From Areca catechu (Eukaryota; Streptophyta; Magnoliopsida; Arecales; Arecaceae), in contig CM038053.1 in assembly GCA_021397845.1 (NCBI GenBank), positions 149,318,041-149,382,040 of the forward strand: a stretch of 64,000 nucleotides of DNA. The letters run 5' to 3'. The notes under the pieces were generated by a model. That model ran no database searches, was not told the origin of the DNA, and saw only the letters and a program-made list of their open reading frames with translations. This document shows positions 54,844-64,000 of the stretch, one piece after another; position 1 is the first letter of the stretch; each line of letters starts with the position of its first letter. The position numbers and the translations under genes were made by a program.

Positions 54844-56427
54844 TTCCCTTTTTAACATGCATAGATGAAAATCAGATTTGAAAAATATTCAGATGAAATA
54901 GATAGATTATGATTTTTCAGATCTATGCTGAATATGAGATTATTCTAGTATAGAATTTCATGTTTTGAAAAATTATTTTCTTAATTAAAATCATAATTTT
55001 CAGATCTGAAATTAAATTTAATAATCTGAAATTTAATTGATCAAGGGTTGCACAAAGTGACATAAGGTTGTCCTGCTATAGGGTTTGTGCATTATAGTGC
55101 AAAGGTTGTCCTACTTTGATGCATACCTGTTTTTGAAAAAAGGTTTTCAAAAAGATTTTGATCGATTTATGATTATGTATATTGTTGTATGTGATGCACC
55201 AAATTAGGGTTTAGATCTTAAATGTGATTCATGATCATAAGCCATTAAAGTTATGCACTTAAACCTAATTTTAAAATTGATTTGATCTAGAAAATCAAAT
55301 TAGGTGCATGAGGGTTTGGGTTGAACAAATTAGGTCTAGAGATTGGACAGCGATAATTAGGGCTTGATTAGATCAACTAGTAATCCTAATTTGATTTTGA
55401 GCAAGTGACTTAACCTAATCGGATGATTATTAGGGTTAGGTCAAGTGTGCTCAAAATTGGTTTTAGATGTAGTCTAGTCAGATCGATTCACGATTGTAAA
55501 TGGTTTTAGATGTAGTATGGTCAGATCGATTCACGATTGTGAATCAATAAGTTAAGACCTAATTTGGCTCAGTGATGAGCCCAGATCATTAGATGAACTA
55601 ATTGTCAATTGGTGTCTAAAGAAGGTTTCGATCATGGTTTTAATTGGGGCTAACTCTTTCTTAACCAACTAGTTTGGTGGAAAGAGGGTATATTGGCAGA
55701 ACCCTCCCATGAATCAAACTGACCTGGCCAATTTGGTTGATTAAGTTTTCAAAAGGGTTACTTTTGATTTGAGTTCACCCATGCTAGTTATTTTAGTCAG
55801 ACAGAAATGATTAATTGAATTATGTTGGCTAGTCATGATTTGGCTCATCGATTTAGAAGAGACCTTAACCTAAGCTCCCTATAAATATTAAGTCTTAGGT
55901 CTTCCACCATTGTAGGTGTGCGGGTGTCCTACTGGTGTTGATTATTCTCGGCTGGTTACGGTGGTCTAGTTGCATCGGGAAGACAACCACCCTATTAAGC
56001 ATAAGATGTTGCTAGGCACTGATGGGGTTGGGCCCAATAAATGGGCACGTTAAGGGACTCAATGACGGCTTTGTCTAGCAGGAATAGTAGATCTGACTTA
56101 ACTAATGGTTGGACCAATAAACGGGTACGTTGAGGTTCCATGATTTAAAGACCAAGAGCTATAACTTGTATTACATACATTGGACAAGAGTTGGCCACTT
56201 ATTGGTGTGGCGTGTTACCAATAACCGGGCACAGTGAGGTGCCGCACATCAATAGGACCATAGCACCCACCAGAAACCTAGAGTCGCAGGGTTTCCGCAT
56301 CTCCCCAGGGAGTGTGCGAGATCCAAAAAATAGTGGAAATTCTAAAATTATTTCTTAAAGACCCTAGAATAATTTTAATAATTAAGTATAAACATCTAAT
56401 TTAAATCTTCTACTCTTGCAGTTAACC
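54844..56427 (+). other. Long leader of the copia element
   Basis: About 1.6 kb lies between primer site and gag ATG. No ORF of note is seen. A short direct repeat (AGATGTAGT(C/A)T(A/G)GTCAGATCG with ATTCACGATTGT, at about 55466-55500 and 55506-55545) and paired GGGCACGTTAAGG / GGGTACGTTGAGG blocks (56043 and 56118) are visible. Confidence 0.65.
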
Positions 56428-57235
56428 ATGTCTGCTTCAAATCCCTTAGCCCGTATTCTAGAGACAAACCGACTTGTAGGCCTTAATTTCAAAGATTGGT
56501 TGAAAAACATCAAAATTATTGAGTTCTGAGAAGTTGGGCTATGCTTGACCAGGAACCCCCTGTCTTACCTGACCATCCAAATGCTCGTCAGACGACTGCA
56601 CATGAGAAATGGATGGAAGATGATAATAAGGTTAAATGTTACATGTTGGTCTCAATGTCAAATGAATTGCAGAGCCAACATGAGGATATGCCAACTGCTA
56701 AATCGATTCTAATTCACCTACAAGAGTTATATGGTGAACAAAGTCGGATTGCACGCTTCGAAGTATCGAAAAGGCTTTTCAACAACAAGATGCATGAAGG
56801 GCAGTCAATCCATGATCATTGTTTGACAATGATCAAGGACATCGAACAGCTTGAGAAGCTAGGCATTCCTATTCATAAGGAGCTTCAGGTGGATTTGATC
56901 CTCCAGTCCTTGACTAGTTTATATGCTCAGTTTGTTATGAACTAAATATAACAATTGAATTATACTTTGCCTGAATTATTGACATGCTGGTAGCAATGAG
57001 GGACCCTGAAAAGTTCAAGGGCTCTGTTTTCTTTGTTAGTATCTTCCTCCAAAAGAAAGTCTACCAGAGAAGAAACCTGCAAAGAAGCAGAAGAAAGAGA
57101 ACAAACAGAAGAAAGACACTCCTAAGTAAGCCAAGTAACAAAGGAAAGTGTTTCCACTGCCATACAGATGCCCACTGGAAAAAAAATTGTCCTCTACCAG
57201 GAAAGCCTAAAGAAACAAGAGGATGCACCTTCTGA
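56428..57235 (+). pseudogene. Copia gag
   Basis: The ATG at 56428 starts MSASNPLARILETNRLVGLN, then FKDWLKN, followed by a stop at about 56527. The frame resumes at 56541 and stays open for 134 codons with HEKWMEDDNKVKCYMLVSMS, LQELYGEQSRIARFEVSKRL and LEKLGIPIHKELQVDLILQS. After a break near 56945, LPELL and MLVAMRDPEKFKG lead to a basic region and the zinc knuckle CFHCHTDAHWKKNC near 57148-57192. Gag forms the particle. Three breaks prevent full translation, but the individual blocks are well kept. Confidence 0.85.
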
Positions 57236-57254
57236 AGGTAAGCCTATACTCTCG

Positions 57255-58390
57255 TTGAATCTAACCTAACGGTTTCATCTACTTCCAGTTGGATTTTAGA
57301 CTCTAGCTCTAGTGTTCATATATGCATTTCAATGCAAGGCTTGGAAAGAAGTAAAATGCTAAGAGAATGTGAGATGGTCCTACATGTCGGAAATGGAGCA
57401 AAAGTTGCTGCTCAAGCCGTTGGATCATATTCTCTGGTGTTACCTTTAGGATTTAGATTAGTACTTAGTAAATGTTATTTTGTGCCTGGAGCTCATAAAA
57501 ATTTGATTTCTGTCTGTGCTAGCACATGAAGGATTTGAATTTACATTTAATAAAGACTTTTGTAGTATTTATTTGAGAAATAAATTGGTTGCAAAAGCTA
57601 TTTTAATTGACAGTCTTTATCATTTGCATGTCGATTCATCTTTGAATATTAACGAGAAAATTAAAGTGAATGCCATAGGACATAAACATCCTAGAGATGA
57701 CCTAAATGATAAATTTATGTGGTATTTAAAGCTCGGTCATATAAGTGAGGACAGAATTAATAAACTGGAAAGGAATGGGATCCTAGATTCCGTTAATTCT
57801 GAATCATACCCACCTTTTGAGTCATGTTTTCAAGGCAAAATGATCAAGTTACCCTTGGTAGGACATGGGGAGAGGGCCACAGAATTACTTGCCCTGGTAC
57901 ACACTGATGTGTGTGGTCCATTTGATGTGCAGTCCAGGGATGGTTTCTACTCCTTTATAACCTTTACTAATGATTTTTCACGGTATGGTTGTGTTTCCTA
58001 TAAGACACAAATCTGAAGCTTTTGAAAAGTTCAAAGAATTCAGACATGAGGTAGTAAAACAAACAGGTAAAACCCTTAAGGTTCTTCGATCAGATCGGGG
58101 AGGTGAATACCTTAATGAAATTTTTTTAGATTATCTTAAGGATAATGGCAGTCTCACAATGGACTCCACCTAGTATATCTCAGCTCAATGGGGTGTTTAA
58201 GAGGAGAAACAGGACACTATTAGATATGGTCCGATCCATGATGAGCTTTACTGACTTCCCTTTATTTTTTTGGTGATATGCCCTACAAACTTCAATTTAT
58301 ATTTTAAATAGAGTTCCATCTAAATCTGTTCCTACCACACCTTATGAGATTTGGCATGGTAAGAAATCAAGTCTTGCTCATTTCAAGATT
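57255..58390 (+). pseudogene. Copia protease and integrase
   Basis: The protease motif is WILDSSSSVHICI near 57290, where the family has D-S-G; the glycine is Ser. The integrase zinc region WYLKLGHISEDRINKLERNG, then FESCFQGKMIKLPL, lies at about 57720-57855. Core motifs are LALVHTDVCGPF (57888), FTNDFSRYG and LRSDRGGEYLNEIF (about 58086). Near 58180 the text QLNGVFKRRNRTLLDM has Lys where the third catalytic Glu is expected (family pattern NGV.ER.NRT). Frame changes occur near 57525, 57995 and 58170. The integrase is therefore doubly inactivated. Confidence 0.85.
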
Positions 58391-58717
58391 TGGGGATATC
58401 CAGCTATGTCAAAAGACTAATGACGGATAAGTTGGAATCTAGATCTATAAAAGCTCGGTTTATAGGATATCCTAAAAAAATTTTAGGATATTACTTTTAC
58501 CTTCCAGAAGATTATAATGTGATTGTAAGCAGACATACCACATTTTTTGAAAAACAGTTTATTCAGGAAGGTAATAGTGGGAGGTTAATTAAACTCGATA
58601 AGAAAAGTCTCTGAAGAGTAGCCAGCTATAGATCAAATCGAACCCAATCAACCAATTCACATAAATGCTCTTCCACCTTGTAGGTCTATTAGAGTCTCCA
58701 AACCTCCTGAAAGGTAC

Positions 58718-59434
58718 TTGGGTATACTTACAGAGGATATAAAGGAAATGTTCCTAGTTGGGGACAAGGATCAATTGATTGATCCTAAGACTTATGATGA
58801 GGCGATGTTAGACATCGACTCCAAAAAATGGTTGAACGTTATGAAGTCAGAAATTGAATCAATGCATTCTAACCAAGTATGGTCCTTAGTGGATCCACCA
58901 GAGGGTATTGTACCTATTGATTATAAATGGATCTACAAAAAAAAAATAGAAGCAGATGGTAAGGTAGAGACGTTTAAAGCTAGGTTAGTGGCAAAAGGGT
59001 ATAGTCAACGTGAAGGCATTGACCATCATGATATCTTTTCACCAGTAGCTATGCTGAAATCCATCCGTACATTGCTTGCAATTACAGCATATCATGATTA
59101 TGAGATATGGCAAATTGATGTAAAAACTGCATTCCTGGATGGATATCTTGAGAAAGATATCTATATGAAGCAGTTTTTGGGTTTCATTTCCAATAATGAA
59201 GATCATAAGGTCTGCAAGCTGCATAGATCAATTTACGGATTGAAGCAAGCTTCTCGGAGTTGGAATACTCGTTTTGATGATGCAATCAAATCGTTTGATT
59301 TTATCAAGAATGAGGATAAGCCATGTGTTTACAAGAAAGCCAGTGAGAGGGCAGTGACATTCCTCGTATTGTACGTGGATGACATCCTCCTTATTGGGAA
59401 TAATATTTCCATGTTGACTTCGGTCAAAAGTTAG
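58718..59434 (+). pseudogene. Copia reverse transcriptase, long open segment
   Basis: This stretch of 238 codons is open and covers most of the RT: WLNVMKSEIESMHSNQVWSL, DYKWIYKKKIEADGKVETFK, ARLVAKGYSQREGIDHHDIF, IWQIDVKTAFLDGYLEKDIY, HRSIYGLKQASRSW and the catalytic box LYVDDILLIGNN near residues 223-234. It copied the element's RNA into cDNA. It ends at a stop at 59432, after which SKEFSMKDLDEASYILGIKV continues in the same frame. This is the best preserved copia pol segment in the window, but no intact start or polyprotein links to it. Confidence 0.85.
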
Positions 59435-60339
59435 TTATCTAAGGAATTCTCTATGAAAGACTTAGATGAAGCATCTTATATTTTGGGGATTAAGGTAGAG
59501 ATAGATCTAATCGGATGCTTGGCCTTTCATAATAATTATACACATAGGAAGTGCTGAAAAGGTTCAGCATGGAGAATTCTAAAAGAGGATTGTTACCTCT
59601 TCGGCATGGCATTAATCTCTCCAAGAAAATGTGTCCCAACATACATGAAAAGATTCAACGCATGAGCAAAATTCCTTATGCTTCGGCAATTAGAAGCCTT
59701 ATATATGTCATGTTGTGTACTCGACCTGATATAGCTCTTGCTGTGAGTATCACGAGCAGATATCAGTCAAATCCAGGTGAAGAACACTGGATAGCTGTGA
59801 AGAACATTCCTAAGTACTTGAGGACTAAAGATTTATTCTTAGTCTTTGGAGGGAGTTTGGAATTAGGGATAAAGGGATACAGACTCAGACTTTGTCTGAT
59901 CCTGATGACAGAAAGTCTACATCAGGATCTGTGTTTTTGTGCAATGGTGGGGCAACTAGTTGGAAAAGTTCCAAGCAGCCCATCATAGCATATTCAACAA
60001 TGAAAGCAGAGTACATCACTGCCTCTGAAGCTGCAAAAGAAGCCTTCTGGTACAAAAAGTTCATTACGAAGCTTGGAGTGATTCCATCTAATGACATCCC
60101 CATATATTGTGACAATAATGGTGCAATAGCTCTCGCTAAGGAGCCCAAGTTTCACAAAAGTCCAAGCATATTGAGCGGCGGTTTCATATCATACGCGACT
60201 ACCTCGAGAAAAAATATATTGAGATGCGAACAGTAGACTCCACGGACAACATGGCAGACCCATTGACTAGGACTCTGAGCCAGCAGAAGGCTGAAGTCCA
60301 CTTTGAGAAGATGGGACTTAGATATGTAGCCAATTAGCT
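59435..60339 (+). pseudogene. Copia RT end and RNase H
   Basis: 59551-59988 contains LKRFSMENSKRGLLPLRHGI, RSLIYVMLCTRPDIALAVSI and TSRYQSNPGEEHW. After a shift, DPDDRKSTSGSVFLCNGGAT, KAEYITASEAAKEAFW and IPIYCDNNGAIALAKE (59892-60150) give RNase H with its acidic residues. A further shift yields YIEMRTVDSTDNMADPLTRT and the pol end MGLRYVAN, stopping at about 60337. It is followed at once by the purine tract. Confidence 0.83.
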
Positions 60340-60343
60340 TTAG

Positions 60344-60357
60344 TGCAAGTGGGAGAT
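60344..60357 (+). other. Copia polypurine tract
   Basis: GCAAGTGGGAGATTG overlaps the boundary with the LTR start TGTTAGATG. It is the standard plus-strand primer context of plant copia elements. Confidence 0.88.
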
Positions 60358-62168
60358 TGTTAGATGTATGCCCTAAAAGCCAAGTTGGCTTGACACATTG
60401 TAATTTTTAGGGCATGAACTTTGTACTTAATTTTCCTTATTAATAAAAGGACATTATTTTTATTCATGTTGATGTGTCTATGAATCATCCATGAAGTTAA
60501 TGGGCAATGACACACATACTCTCAAGAGTTGAGAATCTGAGACATGTGTTTTTATAGATTAACTCCTAAAAGCTTCCGATTATTGGAATATCACAAGGAC
60601 GGTGATTGATCCATTAAAATCGGTGCACAGATCACTTTCCTTTCAGGGTAGATGAGTCTCCGACCTATAATGTGGTGACACTGGAATGAGAGTGCAGGTA
60701 GTTGATAGAGATCAACGGTACCGAGCGTGACCAAGTACAGGAAGTTAAACGAATGACTACTCGTCGATAATTTTCTAATGCTGTAGTCGTGTGAATAGTT
60801 CGTTGACCTAGAATATCTCAGCTACTCACAATAAGGTTGCTGTAGTTAGACAGCACAATCACATGGTTCCTATCCATATGGGACCTTGCGGTGTTTGTGG
60901 GCTGCAGTAGGTTTATTGTAGAAGTAGGGTGTTCACTTGTAGGGATCTATCAGCCTTAGTAGTAAGGAATAATCCTATGCAAGCTTAATGAAACTAAGTC
61001 CAGAAGTCTATGGCCATAACAAAGGATAATGAAAAGATGTTTTCATTAGTATCACGACTGGACTTGAGTTGATTAAGTTGAGCATATGACTGATGGGTTT
61101 GACGAATATCCGTAACCAACATCATGTCGAGATTTTTGATAGAGGAACCGAATCACATGGTAACTAGACCTAGGAATTCCAATCTTATTCTACTGGGTTT
61201 CCACTACATACTACTAGATATCACTGGTGGATTACGAGAGCCCATTAGGATCATTTTCGGATCGATGATCCTAATTAAGGTTGAGCTGAAATTATTTCAG
61301 TCCATCGAAAGGAGTTTGGTTGATGTATAATGAAGATTATAGCATGTCTCATTACCAGACATGATAGGACCTGAGGGGTGACACATTCAGAGGTGCTAAG
61401 AGTTTTTTGGCGTAAATGAAAGAAGAGAGGGAGGAGTCCTCTTCTACTCCTCTTAAATCCTATCCAAATAAAACAAAACACTAGTGTTTTAGTTTGGAGG
61501 GGTGGGACAATTGGATTTTAAAAGGAAAGAAAAGTGCCGACCCAATGATCATAATTAGCATGAAAAGCTTCTCCTTACCGTGAATTATTTTTGGGCGTCA
61601 TCTCTCTTGGACGTTCATATACCAGAGTTTCTCCTGGTTGCCAAGTTTTCTTCTCCTTTTATTTGTTCTTTCTTGTGATCTTCAAGAGTGTTGAGAGGTC
61701 TTTTACATAAGAGGAAGAAGATAGCAAGAGGTCCAAAGATCTTGCATAGTCTGATTTGCAAGATAGAAGCCAGAAGCCGGTCCGGATTCGGATGGCACAG
61801 TTTTTAAAGCGGGTGATTTGCTGAAAGAGGAGAGAGCTGCAAGGATCTAGCAGTCCGGTGCTCTCTACGACTCGGTTACGAGAGTTTTGTGTGGCTCTAG
61901 TAGAATCCCGGTTTCAAAAGCATCGGCATATTTTTCAGAGCAGGCCAGAATAGCGATCCAGGTAAGTTTTTTACACTTAAAATAATTTTTATTTCAGATC
62001 TGATATTTTTCTTATATATTTCAGCATGTTAGAAATTTATGATAAATAAATTAGATTTATTTATAAATTGCATCTTTAGATATAAATTTTTTGTATATTT
62101 GCTTCCGCTATGACAGGCTGTTGATGCCTGATCGTTTGTAATTTTCTATTCCTGGGAAAACTCCACCA
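60358..62168 (+). repeat. Copia 3' LTR
   Basis: This 1811-bp LTR runs TGTTAGATGTATGCCC...GAAAACTCCACCA. Its right end matches the 5' LTR remnant at 54810-54825 (GAGAACTCCAACA). It is homologous to the solo LTR on the minus strand at 34906-37172. The following CCATG is the expected target duplication; no left copy survives. Confidence 0.85.
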
Positions 62169-62171
62169 CCA

Positions 62172-63792
62172 TGGGCTACATCCCTGGCCACCGTCTTCCC
62201 AAAGCAAGGATCCCCTATTTCGGGAAAAGAGGGATTCAAGGGAATCCCTGTTTTGCCCCTAACCATGGGCAAGAAGAAGAAAAAAAGAAAGAAAAAAAAG
62301 AAAGGAAAAGAAAAGAAAGATAATTTATCTTCTCTCTCTTCTCTCTTTCTATCTCTAGTTTCTCTTTTTACCCACTTTCTCTTTCTAAGAAGACATGGAC
62401 CTCAATATCGAGTCATGTCTCCCTATTCTAGGGAGCCGTGTTGATCCTGGCAAGAAGACCCTAAACCGCTTTAATGCTTGGACAATCTATCGGATTAATC
62501 ACCCAATCAACACCTCCTTTTATTATTATTTAATTCTATTGAATTCATCGAATAAGAATTGATTATGCTTTTAATATTTTAAATAGGTTTGATATATTGT
62601 CTAATGAAGTTTAATGATCTAGGATAGACAAGAAAACCCTAACATTTCTTGTTTCTGAATTACTATTTATTTTATTATAAAAAATTATTTTACATTTTTC
62701 TTAAAATAAGGATCAAGTATATGTATCATAAAACTCATGATTCATGAAATTGTGATTCCATGAATATTTAATATTAATGACTTTTTTATGAAATAAAACT
62801 CCATACTTATGAAATTATATTTTTGTAATGAAAAGGATTGCATGATTGTTCTACTATTAAAGATTATTTATGGGCCATGAATTTTATAAAATTATTTAGT
62901 GTCATATTCATGCATGATTTAAAAAAATATAATTCGATGAAATATGATTTAAGAATACTTGTTTCTAAAAATATGAAAAATACTCTCAAATAGTTATGTA
63001 TGCCCCTTAAAGTGGGGAATACTGATATCCAGAGCTAGCATCCATACAACCTTATAAACGGAAAATAGTAATTGGTATTTTGTTGATTATGACCCTGTCA
63101 CAAATATAGTAGTGACTTTAGCATTTAGTCTGAGAGAATTATTCAAAATTATGATGTAACAAATAATAAATAATTTATAATTTTATCAACAAAGATTGCA
63201 ATAATGATTTATGAATTTATTTACATTATGCATTGGAAACCATGTTTACATAAATTGTATGACTTACGCATATGCAAGAGCATGATTGATTTATAATTCC
63301 ACACTGATATGAAAAGATATGATTGGCATATAAAAAGTTTTACTTTCTAAAAATAATCTTCTCTAAATGATTTATTGATGCATGTACAAAAATTTATGCA
63401 TGATCCACTATGATAGTGTAAGGTTTACTTATTAAGCTGGTATAGCTCATATCATGTTTCTTTTTATTTTTCTTTTATAAATGAATAAGGTTAGGAACAA
63501 AAGAAACACTAGGCATGGGGGTCTATACTAACAAGCTTGAAAAATTTTGTAGCTGATTTAGTTTATTAGATGATTATGATCTCCTAGTCAACTATTTAGG
63601 AATTTTAAGACATGGATTTTGATATTTTATTTTGAATTTAGCCGCTCTAAACTAGCATTAATTTAATTATTCAATGGATGATGATCGGATCTTTTATTTT
63701 TATTTAAAATTATGATTGATTGGCTTCGTATTATCATGAACTATATCCCATGATAGCATGGCCATGTTATGCCCCAGGATAATGGTGTGACA
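62172..63792 (+). repeat. 5' LTR of a further gypsy-type element
   Basis: The right end GGTGTGACA at 63792 is followed, after six bases, by a primer-site-like ATGGTACTAGAGCAATAGG. The interior resembles other gypsy LTRs here in layout: pyrimidine/purine tracts (62270-62350), then AT-rich sequence, then TATAGCTCATATCATG with a T-rich stretch near 63445-63475, as expected near a polyadenylation region. The left border is uncertain because this stretch directly follows the copia 3' LTR and may be truncated by it. Confidence 0.6.
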
Positions 63793-64000
63793 TTTTATGG
63801 TACTAGAGCAATAGGTTTGATCATATTTAAAGTGGATAGTTAGATCTTGTTTAGTTAGATGTCGTTTATTTTTGAAGAACAAATAAATTTTGTTAATCCT
63901 CTTGTTGCCTAGCCATGGAAGTTTATTAAAGTTAGTATTTTTGATAGGTGACAATGAGCAATAGAAAGGAATCAGTCTCGACAAATTTTGTTGCTAGGAG
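63793..64000 (+). other. Primer site and leader of the last gypsy element
   Basis: The tRNA-Met-like site (TGGTACTAGAGC, two changes from canonical) starts near 63798. The remaining 190 bases are leader without a recognisable gag start before the window ends. Confidence 0.6.

Larger units (their letters stand above)
54810..62168 (+). mobile_element. Tork-like Ty1/copia element with almost no 5' LTR
   Basis: Only the last 16 bases of its 5' LTR (54810-54825, ending AACTCCAACA) remain before the primer site. Leader, gag, protease, integrase, RT, RNase H, purine tract and a full 3' LTR follow. Protein motifs are those of a single-polyprotein copia element of the Tork-like type. Several stops and shifts break the polyprotein. 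Confidence 0.85.

Overview
This window is a repeat-dominated stretch of a flowering-plant nuclear genome. The LTR-retrotransposon repertoire (Ty3/gypsy chromoviruses and Tat elements, Ty1/copia SIRE/Maximus and Tork-like elements), iMet-tRNA primer sites, a tRNA-derived SINE and GC-rich LTR leaders point to a plant. A monocot, possibly a palm, is my best guess, but that is inference. Nothing looks bacterial: there are no operons, CRISPR arrays or rRNA. Only one host gene is supported.

Region by region. 1-2006 is the 3' end of a chromovirus (integrase tail, chromodomain, 3' LTR) inserted in the 5' LTR of an old Tat-type gypsy element. That Tat element runs 2007-21798: 5' LTR remnant, decayed gag-pol on the plus strand, an array of about 61-bp repeats, an antisense extra ORF, and a 3' LTR. 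The antisense ORF is split into three pieces by two later minus-strand insertions. One is a complete, very young non-autonomous chromovirus derivative (10268-16531, LTRs about 99.6% identical, duplication AGAAT) carrying an intact 602-codon ORF. The other is a small gag-pol-less element (17122-19475). The Tat element itself sits in the protease region of another minus-strand gypsy element (21799 to about 25880), which adjoins a further minus-strand Tat-like gag remnant (to about 26960).

26961-34905 is lower-copy, AT-rich DNA with the two 3'-terminal coding exons of a host gene on the minus strand (29355-29559 and 32105-32432). It encodes a multi-pass membrane protein resembling plant NicO/nickel-transport or UreH-like proteins. 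Its 2545-bp intron holds a SINE with a perfect 18-bp target duplication and an 800-bp terminal-inverted-repeat element. A solo copia LTR follows (34906-37172, duplication TTTGG).

37506 to about 45390 is a SIRE/Maximus copia element with a decayed gag-pol and a downstream extra ORF, lacking its 3' LTR. It abuts a partly tandem copy of a large non-coding LTR element (about 45391-54809, arranged internal-LTR-internal-LTR). The right LTR of that array replaced nearly all of the 5' LTR of a second copia element (54810-62168), of the same LTR family as the solo LTR. The window ends in the 5' LTR, primer site and leader of one more gypsy element (about 62172-64000).

The retrotransposon genes are almost all broken. 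Exceptions are the 602-codon ORF of the young element and long open pieces of copia reverse transcriptase. Family assignments rest on motifs read by eye; no database search was possible.
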